Source: BD2-11 clade cluster bacterium bin43 (GTDB lineage: Bacteria; Gemmatimonadota; Gemmatimonadetes; Longimicrobiales; Gaopeijiaceae). Taken from it: DNA of 64,000 bases. Location of the stretch: assembly GCA_002238605.1 (NCBI GenBank), contig MPMR01000019.1, positions 1 to 64,000 of the forward strand, read 5' to 3'. Shown in pieces: positions 17,994 through 26,483 of this stretch. The notes beneath the pieces are model-generated. The model was not told the DNA's origin. It did not search any database and worked only from the letters and a program-made list of their open reading frames with translations. Every line of letters begins with the position of its first letter. Positions within the stretch are counted from its first letter, which is position 1. The translations under genes and the position numbers were made by a program.

Positions 17994-18803
17994 GTGAACG
18001 CCCCCACGGAGCCGGACCGCTTCCAGCGCGTCGCGGTGTTCGGCGGCGTCTACTCCAACCACCTGGCGCTGGCGGCCGCGGTCGAGGATGCGCGCGCCCG
18101 GGACGCGGAGGCGCTTTTCTGTCTGGGCGACCTGGGAGGCTTCGGCCCCTCTCCGGACAAGGTTTTCCCCATCCTCCGACGCGAAGGCGTGCGGGTGGTG
18201 CAGGGCAACTACGACGACTCCATCGGCCGCGGGCTCGACGATTGCCGCTGCGGCTACACCGACCCGCGCGACAACCACTACGCCCGGCTGGCGTACGATT
18301 ACGCGCTCGCCAACACGTCCGCCGAGCATCGCCGCTGGCTGGCCGCGCTGCCCCCCGCCATCCGCTTTCGGCTGGGCACTCTGCGGGTGCTCGCGTGCCA
18401 CGGCAGCCCGCGCCAGGTCAACGAGTTCCTGTGGGAGACCACCACGCCCTCGCATTTCCTCGCGAGGCTCGCCACGGACGCCGGCTGCGACGTGATTCTC
18501 GGGGGACACACGGGCATCCACTGGGCCCGGCGGTTCGCGCCCGGGGGCTGGTACGTCAACGCGGGGGCGCTGGGGCGTCCGGCGAACGACGGGCGAACCT
18601 GCGTCTGGTATGCTATGGTATCGGCCGAAGGGGACCGGCTCGCCTTCGACTTCGTTCCGGTCCGCTACGATCACGAGGCGCTGGCCCGCGAGATGGCGGG
18701 AGAGGGCATCTGTGAAGAGTTCATCACGACCATTCGCACCGGGTGGTGGACCACCTGCCTGGAGATCCTTCCGGGCAAGGAGCGCGCGCGCGGGCGCTAC
18801 TGA
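17994..18803 (+). CDS. Metallophosphoesterase-like protein with altered metal motif
   Basis: This protein of about 269 residues has the calcineurin-like phosphoesterase order: CLGDLGGFGPSPD (GDxxG), VQGNYDD (GNxD), LACHGSP and LGGHTGIHWARR. The first motif, normally DxH, reads VFGGVYSNHLAL, so Gly and Tyr replace the usual Asp and His. One metal site may therefore be lost or remade. GTG 17994 was chosen for the GGAG 10 nt before it; an earlier in-frame ATG at 17901 would add 31 residues of poor quality. It is followed closely (48 nt) by the DAK2-DegV gene, probably in one operon. The substrate is unknown. Confidence 0.82.
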   Translation: MNAPTEPDRFQRVAVFGGVYSNHLALAAAVEDARARDAEALFCLGDLGGFGPSPDKVFPILRREGVRVVQGNYDDSIGRGLDDCRCGYTDPRDNHYARLAYDYALANTSAEHRRWLAALPPAIRFRLGTLRVLACHGSPRQVNEFLWETTTPSHFLARLATDAGCDVILGGHTGIHWARRFAPGGWYVNAGALGRPANDGRTCVWYAMVSAEGDRLAFDFVPVRYDHEALAREMAGEGICEEFITTIRTGWWTTCLEILPGKERARGRY

Positions 18804-18851
18804 CGCCCGGCCGGCGGAGCTTCCTCCCGGGACCTCAGCCGCGAGACGCCG

Positions 18852-20675
18852 TTGAGCACGCACATCGCCTACCTGGATGGCCCGCGCCTGCGCCGTTCGC
18901 TGGTCGCCGCCTGCGAGTACACCCGCCAGCAGCGCCAGGAACTCAACCGCATCAACGTCTTCCCGGTGCCCGACGGCGATACCGGCACCAACCTGGCGCT
19001 CACCGTGGAGGCCATCTCGGACAGGCTGCGGCGCAACCGGGACCGGGACGTCTCGACCGTCGCGCACGAGGCGGCCGAAGCGGCGCTGCTCGGCGCCCGC
19101 GGCAACAGCGGGATGATGCTGTCGCACTTCCTGCTGGGCTTCGCCGCCGAGCTGAAGGGGCGCCGGCGGGTGGGTCCGCGCGGGTTCGCGGGCGCGCTCG
19201 GCGGGGGCATCGACATCCTGTACGACGCGCTCGACAATCCGGTCGAGGGCACGATTCTGACCGTCATCCGCGACACCGCGGACGCCGCGCGCGAGGCGGT
19301 CGCCACCGACTTCGTTCCCTGCGTCGAGGGGTTGGTGGACGCGGCCAGGGAGTCGCTCGAGCGCACGCCTTCGCTCCTCCCGGTGCTGAAGGAAGCCGGC
19401 GTGGTGGATGCGGGCGGGCGCGGCTTCGTGCACATGCTGGAGGGCGTGCTTCTGCTCATCAACGGCGATCCCATCGTGGCCGGGGACGATACGGATTATT
19501 CGGATGTTCCGGCCGCGGTCGCGGAGATCGAGTACCCGGAGGACGAGGAGCAGTACCGCTACTGCACGGAGGCGCTGGTGCGGGGAGAAGGGCTGCCCGC
19601 GTCGGCGGCCGTGCGCGAGGAACTGCGCCGCCACGGGGACTCCATCATCGTGGTCAGCTCCAACACGCTGCTCAAGGTGCACATCCACACCGACGGCCCC
19701 GAGGGCGTCTTCTCGTACCTCCGCACCCTGGGGCGGCTGGCCACGAAGAAGGCCGAGGACATGCGCGCGCAGCACGCGGCGGCCCGTCACGGCGGCGGAG
19801 GGCACCAGAGCCTGGTGCGGCGTCCCTTTGCGATCGTGACCGACAGCGGCAACGACCTTCCCGAGGACATCATCCGGGCGCACGGCATCCACGTGGTCCC
19901 GGCCATCCTGGTGGACGCGGGCCGGCCTCTGCGCGACGGCATCGACATCACGGCCGACGACTTCCACGAGAAGATGCGCGACGCCGGCGGGGAGCTCCCC
20001 ACCACCTCACAGCCTCCGCCGCAGGCCTTCGTGGACGGGTTCACTCGCGCCGCCGAAGACGGCGACCGGATCCTGGGCGTGCTGCTGGGCAGCGGCGTGT
20101 CCGGCACCTTCGGCTCCGCAGAAGCCGCGGCGCGCACCTTCGACAAGGTGCCGGTGCATCTCTTCGACTCGCGCGGCGTGTCGGTGCTCGAGGGGCTGAT
20201 GGTGCTCAAGGCGGCGGAACTGGCCGAGAGCGGGATGTCCGCCGGCGAGATCCTCGCGGAGCTGGGCCGGGTGCGCGAGCAGTCGGGCATCTTCGCCACC
20301 GTCGACAGCTTCGACCGCCTGCTTCATTCCGGCCGCGTGGGGAAGGGGCAGGCCTGGGTCGGCGGCATGCTGGGCGTCAAGCCCATCCTGTCGCTGACCG
20401 ACGAGGGAAAGGTCGGTCCGGTCGGCAAGGTGATCGGACGCAGGAAGGTTCTCCCCGCGGTCATGGGCCTCCTGGAGGACCGCATCCCGGCCGGAGCGAA
20501 GAAGCTGCGCTTCGGCGTGGTGCACGTCGGGTATCCCGAGGTCATCGAGGAGGTATCGGCCGCGCTGCGCGCACGCTACGGCGAGGTCGACATCCTGAGC
20601 GGCCCGGCGGCCCCGATCTTCGCCACCCACGTGGGGCTGGGCGCCTGGTGCCTGGCCTACATGGTGGAGGACTGA
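18852..20675 (+). CDS. DAK2-DegV fusion, fatty acid kinase-like (FakA-FakB fused)
   Basis: This 607-residue protein joins two parts that are separate in many bacteria. Residues 1-300 are a DAK2/FakA-like kinase with FPVPDGDTGTNLAL (Asp41, Asp43 for Mg-ATP) and LLGARGNSGMMLSH, ending with a FakA-middle-like segment. Residues about 325-600 are a DegV/FakB-like fatty-acid-binding domain with IVTDSGNDLPED, TTSQPPPQAF, LLGSGVSGTFGSAE and FATVDSFDRLLHSGRVGKG. The likely role is phosphorylating an exogenous fatty acid held by the DegV part. The start is a TTG without a clear ribosome site. It probably forms an operon with the phosphoesterase-like gene upstream. Confidence 0.9.
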   Translation: MSTHIAYLDGPRLRRSLVAACEYTRQQRQELNRINVFPVPDGDTGTNLALTVEAISDRLRRNRDRDVSTVAHEAAEAALLGARGNSGMMLSHFLLGFAAELKGRRRVGPRGFAGALGGGIDILYDALDNPVEGTILTVIRDTADAAREAVATDFVPCVEGLVDAARESLERTPSLLPVLKEAGVVDAGGRGFVHMLEGVLLLINGDPIVAGDDTDYSDVPAAVAEIEYPEDEEQYRYCTEALVRGEGLPASAAVREELRRHGDSIIVVSSNTLLKVHIHTDGPEGVFSYLRTLGRLATKKAEDMRAQHAAARHGGGGHQSLVRRPFAIVTDSGNDLPEDIIRAHGIHVVPAILVDAGRPLRDGIDITADDFHEKMRDAGGELPTTSQPPPQAFVDGFTRAAEDGDRILGVLLGSGVSGTFGSAEAAARTFDKVPVHLFDSRGVSVLEGLMVLKAAELAESGMSAGEILAELGRVREQSGIFATVDSFDRLLHSGRVGKGQAWVGGMLGVKPILSLTDEGKVGPVGKVIGRRKVLPAVMGLLEDRIPAGAKKLRFGVVHVGYPEVIEEVSAALRARYGEVDILSGPAAPIFATHVGLGAWCLAYMVED

Positions 20676-20743
20676 CCGGCTCCAGCCCCGTTCCGGGCAG
20701 CAGAACGTCTCGGGGAGCCGCTCTCCCGCCGCGCGCGGACTCC

Positions 20744-20833
20744 CGTTACCCGTGCGTTACCCGCCTTATCCCGGGGCGTTACGCACCCTATCCGGACGCG
20801 TTACACACCCTACCCGGACGCGTTACACACCCC
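20744..20833 (+). repeat. Helically phased 22-bp direct repeats upstream of TonB receptor
   Basis: The hexamer CGTTAC occurs at 20744, 20755, 20777, 20799 and 20821, i.e. spaced 11, 22, 22 and 22 bp. Three full 22-bp units (20755-20776, 20777-20798, 20799-20820) are followed by a partial one. The last two full units differ at only two positions. The array lies about 125 bp upstream of the receptor's ATG in the only non-coding gap there. The spacing of about two helical turns suggests repeated protein binding on one face of the DNA. Confidence 0.75.
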
Positions 20834-20959
20834 CTTTACCTTCGTTGTAGCACCGAGGACCGGGTCTCCGCGCCCGGCGCTCATCGGCACCCGCAGGCTT
20901 GTCCTGCACAACCGTTCGTCCCACGAGCCGGCCTCGCGGGACCCTCACTCGGAGATGCG

Positions 20960-23770
20960 ATGTTTCGAAGAGCAATCATCATCCTCGCGTGCCTTTCGGC
21001 ACCGTACGGGCTGGACGCACAGGGGCCCGCCAACGGGGAATACGGCCGCATCGTCGGCCACATCTTCAGCACCCGGACCGGCGACGCGCTGCCCAGCGTA
21101 CAGGTCTTCATCGCGGGAACCGGGATCGGCACGCTTACTTCGCCGGACGGTCGATTCGTCCTCAGGAACGTGCCCACGGGAATCCACAGCCTGCAGACCG
21201 AGATGATCGGCTACGGTTCCAAGACCATTTCGGATGTGGTGGTGGACAACGGTGAACCCGTCGTCGTCGACATCACCCTCGACCCGCAGGCCATCGAGCT
21301 CGATGGCCTCACGGTTTCGGTGGAGGCCGAACGCGGCAACACTGCGGCGCTTCTGGGCGAGCGTCGCCGCGCCGCGGTGGTGGTGGACGCCATCGGCCAG
21401 GACCAGATCTCGCGCTCCCCGGACGGGGACGCGGGGGCCGTGCTGAAGCGCGTGCCGGGCGTGTCGCTAGTGGACGGGAAGTACGCGTTCGTACGTGGTC
21501 TGGGCGAGCGTTACAGCGCTACCACCCTGAACGGCGCCCGGCTCGCGTCGCCGGTTCCCGACAGGAAGGTCATCCCACTCGATGTCATCCCCGCGGGGAT
21601 GCTCGAGAGCATCGTCACGGCGAAGACCTATTCCCCGGATCAGCCGGGCGACTACTCGGGCGGCCTGGTGCAGATGCGCACCAGGGACTTTCCCACCTCG
21701 CGCATCTTCTCGATCGGCGCCAGCAGCGAATGGAACTCGGTCACCACCTTCAAGGACGGTCTGGGTTACGCCGGGGGATCGCTGGACTTCCTGGGTCTCG
21801 ACGACGGATCCCGTGATCTGCCCTCGGCCATCCCCGCGGACGCCGCCGTCCGGTACTCTCGAACCGGTCTGAGCCGCAACGACCTCGCGACCATCGGCCG
21901 TAGCTTTGACGGAGACTGGGGACCGACGTCGACCACGCTCTCGCCCGACCGGGGCTTCAGCGCTTCGCTGGGCGACGAACTGGACGTGTTCGGCCGCTCG
22001 TTCGGCTTCCTCGCTTCGGTGTCCCAGTCGCGAAACCACTCGCAGCAGGCCGATCTGGTGGAACGAGTGTTCGCCACCGGCGGCGGCGCCGACGATCCCG
22101 AGGTGGACTACGCCGGGGACTTCACAACGGCCGGTGCCTCCATCGGCGGGCTGATGAATCTTGCTTACGAATTGGCGCAGGCCCACCAGATCCGCGCCAA
22201 CCTGGTGTACAACCGGCTCGCCGAAGACGAGTCGCGGTCGCTCGAGGGCTACAACCTCGACTCGGGCACCGATCAGCTGAACACGCGCATCCGCTACGTT
22301 TCGCAAACGCTCACCAACGCCCAGCTGGAAGGCACCCATGTACTTCAGGGCCTTGGCGGGTCGTCGTTCAAGTGGCGCGGCACCTACACGCGGGCCGAGC
22401 GCTACGAGCCCAACACCCGCGAGGTACTCTACCGCGCCTCCGGGGAGACCTTCATCTACGACGACTTCATCCAGAGCGGCAGCGTCTTCCACCAGGACAT
22501 GGTGGAAGACGGCCTGAGCGGTGGAGCGAACATGGAGGTGCCCTTCCAGCTGCGCTCGCTGCCCGCCTCCATGCGCTTCGGAGTGAGCAGCGACCGGCGC
22601 CAGCGCGACAACTTTTCCCGCCGCTTCCGATTCCGCCCGCGGCGCGGCGGAGACATCGACAGCGACGTGCTCGCGCTTCCGCCGAACGAGTTGTTCGCTC
22701 CCCGGTACATCTCCCCGACCGGGTTCGAGATTCAGGAGGCGACCTTCCGCGCCGACAATTACGATGCCGAGGAGACCGTCGACGCCGGCTACCTGATGAT
22801 GGACGCGGAGATTCTCCCCCGGCTCAGGCTCGTGGGCGGGGCGCGCGTCGAGCGCACGCGGCAGGTCGTGAATCCCCTCGATCTCTTCCCGGTCCCCGGG
22901 CTGGAGCCGCTGGTGGGCGCGGATGTCGACCGGACACAGTGGCTGCCCGCGCTGAACCTCACCTACGAGCTGAACGACGCGACCAATGTTCGGGCGAGCT
23001 TGTCGCAGACGCTGGCGAGGCCCCAGCTTCGGGAGCTGGCTCCCTTCTCCTTCGCCGACTACGCCGGCGGCTATCTGGTGGTGGGCAACCCGGAGCTCAC
23101 CGTTTCCCGCATCCGCAACTTCGATCTGCGCTGGGAGTGGTTCCTCGAACGCGGCGCGCTGATCGCGGTGAGCGGGTTCTACAAGCAGTTCCACAACCCC
23201 ATCGAGGCGCTCACCTTCCCCTCCACCGAGCTCATCCGCAGCTGGGTGAACGCGCCCGAGGCCAACAATTACGGCACGGAGATCGAGCTCCGCACCGGCC
23301 TCGCGTTCCTTGCCGAGTCACTGGAGAACTTCTCCCTCAACGGCAACCTGACGCTGGTCAGTTCGACCGTCGCGACAGGCGGCTCGGCGAGGATCTACCT
23401 CCAGGGCTCCGGTGCCACCGACCTGGCCGTCGTGGATCGCGACCGGGGGCTGCAGGGCCAGTCGCCCTATATGGCAAACGTCAGCCTCGCCTACGCGTCG
23501 CGGTCGGAGGACACGCGCGCCTCGGTGTTCTTCAACCGGTTCGGCCGGCGCATCGACGCCATCGGCGGGCAGGCGACGCCCGACATCTACGAAGAGGCGC
23601 GGGGCACCCTGGACGCGGTTTTCGAGCAGAAGCTTCCCGGCGATCTCGCGATAAAACTGTCCCTGACGCGCCTGCTGGGGAACGTCGTACGGTTCACCCA
23701 GGGGGACGGAACCGTGCGTCGGTACGACACCGGTCGCGGGGTGTCGCTGTCCATGCGCTGGGGAAGCTGA
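20960..23770 (+). CDS. TonB-dependent outer-membrane receptor
   Basis: This 936-residue receptor starts at ATG 20960, with GGAG 5 nt upstream. An N-terminal signal peptide (MFRRAIIILACLSAPYGLDAQ) is followed by a carboxypeptidase-regulatory-like beta domain (residues about 28-110, GRIVGHIFSTRTGDALPSVQ), the plug (about 130-260, with VLKRVPGVSLVDGKYAFVRGLGERYSATTLNG shortened here to its hallmark GVSLVDGKYAFVRGLG) and a 22-strand barrel ending in VSLSMRWGS. It would import a ligand with TonB energy. The lipoprotein 113 nt downstream is its likely surface partner. Phased repeats upstream suggest regulated expression. The ligand is unknown. Confidence 0.92.
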   Translation: MFRRAIIILACLSAPYGLDAQGPANGEYGRIVGHIFSTRTGDALPSVQVFIAGTGIGTLTSPDGRFVLRNVPTGIHSLQTEMIGYGSKTISDVVVDNGEPVVVDITLDPQAIELDGLTVSVEAERGNTAALLGERRRAAVVVDAIGQDQISRSPDGDAGAVLKRVPGVSLVDGKYAFVRGLGERYSATTLNGARLASPVPDRKVIPLDVIPAGMLESIVTAKTYSPDQPGDYSGGLVQMRTRDFPTSRIFSIGASSEWNSVTTFKDGLGYAGGSLDFLGLDDGSRDLPSAIPADAAVRYSRTGLSRNDLATIGRSFDGDWGPTSTTLSPDRGFSASLGDELDVFGRSFGFLASVSQSRNHSQQADLVERVFATGGGADDPEVDYAGDFTTAGASIGGLMNLAYELAQAHQIRANLVYNRLAEDESRSLEGYNLDSGTDQLNTRIRYVSQTLTNAQLEGTHVLQGLGGSSFKWRGTYTRAERYEPNTREVLYRASGETFIYDDFIQSGSVFHQDMVEDGLSGGANMEVPFQLRSLPASMRFGVSSDRRQRDNFSRRFRFRPRRGGDIDSDVLALPPNELFAPRYISPTGFEIQEATFRADNYDAEETVDAGYLMMDAEILPRLRLVGGARVERTRQVVNPLDLFPVPGLEPLVGADVDRTQWLPALNLTYELNDATNVRASLSQTLARPQLRELAPFSFADYAGGYLVVGNPELTVSRIRNFDLRWEWFLERGALIAVSGFYKQFHNPIEALTFPSTELIRSWVNAPEANNYGTEIELRTGLAFLAESLENFSLNGNLTLVSSTVATGGSARIYLQGSGATDLAVVDRDRGLQGQSPYMANVSLAYASRSEDTRASVFFNRFGRRIDAIGGQATPDIYEEARGTLDAVFEQKLPGDLAIKLSLTRLLGNVVRFTQGDGTVRRYDTGRGVSLSMRWGS

Positions 23771-23809
23771 CTCAGCTCACTCCATTGATGAGCGTTTCGC
23801 TGTCACGCC

Positions 23810-23825
23810 GCCCTCTGGTGAGGGC
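23810..23825. terminator. Weak hairpin after TonB receptor
   Basis: GCCCTC-TGGT-GAGGGC forms a perfect 6-bp stem with a 4-nt loop 40 bp after the receptor stop. There is no T-run, so it could just as well attenuate or protect the message as end it. Confidence 0.3.
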
Positions 23826-23883
23826 AAGAGGGGAGGACTGGATATCCGCCCCACCCGTTTCCTTCCAAAGGAGAAATCCGAGC

Positions 23884-25569
23884 ATGTTGCACAACAAGAG
23901 GCTGTTCGTGCTGATGGCATTCCTTGCCGTACCGATTCTGCTTGCCGGATGCGGCGGCGATGAAGAACCCACACCCGTCGCACCGCCACCCCCGGTCGAA
24001 CCGCCGCCCCCGGCGGAGCCCGCCACGCCGGGCAGCGTCCAGGCCACGCTCGACTTGGCGACCCACCATGTCACCGTGACCTGGGGCTCCGTCGCCAACG
24101 CGACCACCTATACGGTGCAGAGAAACCTGGTTGGAAGCGGCGATGGGTTCGCGCAGCTTCAGTCCGGAATCAGCGGCACCTCCCACGTGGACGAGAATGC
24201 GCCCTTCGGCACCCTGCAGTACCGGGTCATCGCGGTCGGCGCGGGCGGCTCCTCTGGAGCCAGCGATCCGGCCGAGGTGGTCAACGAGCAGATGATGGCG
24301 GCCATGGCGACGCTCTCCGGCAGGGTCGGCGCGGGAGAGGTGCGCACCCTTTCCGCGGACACCGTTTACACGCTGCAAGGCATCGTCACCGTTGATGACG
24401 GCGGTCAGCTGCACATCCCGGCCGGCACACTCATCCAGGGTTCCACCGAGGTGCAACCCACCGCGCTCATCGTCAGAACCGGCGGTCAGCTCTTCTCCGA
24501 GGGAACCGAAGACGCCCCGGTTGTCTTCACCAGCGCCAACCCGCCGGAGGAGAGGAGCAAGGGCGACTGGGGCGGAGTCGTATTGAACGGCCGCTCACTC
24601 TGCAACTTCCCGGCGGGCGACTGCGTGGGTGAAGGCAGCTCGGGAGCGTACGGCGGGACCGACCGCAACGACAATTCCGGCACCCTCATATATACGCGCA
24701 TCGAGTACGCCGGGTTCGAGGTCAGCTTCGGCAACGAGCTCAACGCGCTGACCATGAACGGCGTGGGCGACGGCACCACCATCCACCACGTGCAGACGCA
24801 CGCGGGACTGGATGACGGCTTCGAGTGGTTCGGCGGGACCGTCAACACCCACCATCTCCTGGCGACCGACATCTCGGACGACTCGTTCGACTACTCCACG
24901 GGCTTCCAGGGCATGGGACAGTTCTGGCTCGCCCAGCAGGATCCCGATGACGGCGACAACGGCTTCGAGGTGGACGGCAACGAGGACGACTACAATGCCG
25001 AGCCGTTCACCGCGCCGCTCCTTGTCAACGTGACGCTGATCGGCAAGGGCGTGAACGGCGAGGGTGGCACCGAAGGCGAGTCCGTCGACGGCCTGAGGCT
25101 GCGACGCGGCACGGGCGGTCACCTCATCAACGCGTTGGTCATCGGCTTCGGCGGCGACGGGCTCGACATCGACAACGACGAAACCCTGGCCCGGATGCAG
25201 GCGGGGCTGTTCAGCATCAGGAACTCGATCATCGCCCTGAACGCGGACGCCTTCGAGGGTGCCGACGAAGAAGGGATCTTCAATACCGAAGGCTGGGGGA
25301 ACCGGGTCGGCGTCGATCCGATGCTCGGCGACCCCTTCGACCGGGTGCACCCCGACTTCCAGCCGCAGGCGGGCTCTCCCGCCCTGGAAGGCGCCGCCAG
25401 CCTGGTGGAGCTGGCGCCCCTCCTCGCGACTCTGCCCGCGGAGCTGCAGCAACAGTTCGCTACCGCTGCGACCTTCTTCGATCTGACGGCCACCTACGTG
25501 GGCGCGGTCGGCCCCGACCACGACTGGACCCAGGAGCACTGGACCCGCTTTGGCGCTGATGAACACTGA
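23884..25569 (+). CDS. Surface lipoprotein with FnIII-like domain and right-handed beta-helix
   Basis: This 561-residue lipoprotein has the lipobox LLAGC with Cys23, then a Pro-rich spacer (PPPPVEPPPPAEP). Residues about 48-135 resemble a fibronectin type III domain (HHVTVTWGSVANATTYTVQR). From about 150 on, repeats of short beta strands rich in Asn, Asp and Gly (LMNGVGDGTTIHHVQ-type) suggest a right-handed parallel beta-helix, with acidic patches that could bind calcium. AAGGAG precedes ATG 23884 at 10 nt. It follows a TonB receptor and probably captures or holds the same ligand at the cell surface. Confidence 0.8.
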   Translation: MLHNKRLFVLMAFLAVPILLAGCGGDEEPTPVAPPPPVEPPPPAEPATPGSVQATLDLATHHVTVTWGSVANATTYTVQRNLVGSGDGFAQLQSGISGTSHVDENAPFGTLQYRVIAVGAGGSSGASDPAEVVNEQMMAAMATLSGRVGAGEVRTLSADTVYTLQGIVTVDDGGQLHIPAGTLIQGSTEVQPTALIVRTGGQLFSEGTEDAPVVFTSANPPEERSKGDWGGVVLNGRSLCNFPAGDCVGEGSSGAYGGTDRNDNSGTLIYTRIEYAGFEVSFGNELNALTMNGVGDGTTIHHVQTHAGLDDGFEWFGGTVNTHHLLATDISDDSFDYSTGFQGMGQFWLAQQDPDDGDNGFEVDGNEDDYNAEPFTAPLLVNVTLIGKGVNGEGGTEGESVDGLRLRRGTGGHLINALVIGFGGDGLDIDNDETLARMQAGLFSIRNSIIALNADAFEGADEEGIFNTEGWGNRVGVDPMLGDPFDRVHPDFQPQAGSPALEGAASLVELAPLLATLPAELQQQFATAATFFDLTATYVGAVGPDHDWTQEHWTRFGADEH

Positions 25570-25660
25570 GTGCGCGCGCGGCGCGGCGACCCGCAGCGCG
25601 AATGGGTGGCCCTGATCTCCCTTCTGGAGGTTTCGATGCCGCTCAAGCGCCCGCGGGCAT

Positions 25661-25708
25661 CCGTGGACTCCGGCCGGGCCGGAAGACCGGTCCGGCCGGA
25701 GTCCACGG
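25661..25708. repeat. Very long GC-rich hairpin (22-bp stem, AAGA loop)
   Basis: Arms 25661-25682 and 25687-25708 are complementary over 22 positions with one mismatch (a G-T wobble in RNA), around the loop AAGA. It lies 90 bp after the beta-helix lipoprotein gene. No T-run follows, so it is either a factor-independent terminator of unusual form, an mRNA-stabilising structure or a dispersed palindromic element. It also falls inside a small ORF (25636-25833) that has GGAGG before its ATG. Confidence 0.8.
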
Positions 25709-25747
25709 TACATGTATCCGACACTGCAGGAGGAATGACGTTCGCGA

Positions 25748-26350
25748 ATGACGCCTCACGCCAACCTGATCCCCGCGTGCCTGTTTGCCTGCCTGCTTGG
25801 AGCCGGCTGCGACGAGCCCCGATCGCTCGGTGAACTTGCGTTTCCGGGCTCCTCGCTGTCCATGGACGCCCTTGCTCGCGATGCTCTGCGCGGCCTGGCC
25901 GATTCGGACGCCATTCAGCTCGACCAACTGCGCCTGACGGAAACCGAGCACAACGAAGTGGTGTGGCCGGAGCTGCCCGCGTCCGCGCCGGAGGTCGGCT
26001 TTCCGGTCGATTTCGCCTGGAGAAACATCCAGCTGCGCAACTACTCGGCGCTGGGGCGGGTCGGCGGCTGGTATCAGTCGAACCCGGTGCGTCATCAGGT
26101 GACCGAGTGCCGGGGCGAGACCCGGGAGTTCGCGACCTTCCGCGTCCACACCGATTGCTGGGTCCTCTTTCTCACAATCCGGGGAGAGCTTCTGGAGGCT
26201 CAGCTCTTCAAGGATGTGCTCGAGCGCGACGGCGGCTTCAAAATCTTCCGCTACTACGACGAGCTTCCGAGGCGCGCCCGTATCCGGCGAACCCGGCATC
26301 CGCATCCCGCCACCTTCGGCCCGCCCGGTTCCCCGAGGGGCCGCGCGTGA
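25748..26350 (+). CDS. Lipoprotein of unknown function
   Basis: This 200-residue protein has a short signal sequence ending in lipobox LGAGC (Cys21). I recognise no domain. Residues 30-180 read as a mixed alpha/beta fold with several aromatic residues (FAWRNIQLRNYSALGRVGGWY; HTDCWVLFLTIRGELLEA). The C-terminus is rich in Arg, His and Pro. AGGAGG lies 13 nt before ATG 25748, while another ATG (25736) sits too close to it, so the start is moderately sure. It lies between the TonB/lipoprotein pair and the two-component genes, and is separated from the former by a strong hairpin. Confidence 0.7.
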   Translation: MTPHANLIPACLFACLLGAGCDEPRSLGELAFPGSSLSMDALARDALRGLADSDAIQLDQLRLTETEHNEVVWPELPASAPEVGFPVDFAWRNIQLRNYSALGRVGGWYQSNPVRHQVTECRGETREFATFRVHTDCWVLFLTIRGELLEAQLFKDVLERDGGFKIFRYYDELPRRARIRRTRHPHPATFGPPGSPRGRA

Positions 26351-26483
26351 CCTCCGCCGCGGCTCTCCCTACGTTGCCAAGTGTACCACCGGCCATCGTT
26401 GCATCCCGGCCACCCGTTGCTGTGCAGGCTGGTGCGCGCCCTCACCAATCCTCTGCACTTCACACCTCAAGGGAGAATGAAGC

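Noticed and set aside
18743-20959. Very long open frame running through the DAK2-DegV gene into the TonB receptor
   Set aside because: The part before 20960 is an Arg/Gly/Ala-rich shadow of the DAK2-DegV gene; the receptor has its own signal peptide and ribosome site at 20960.
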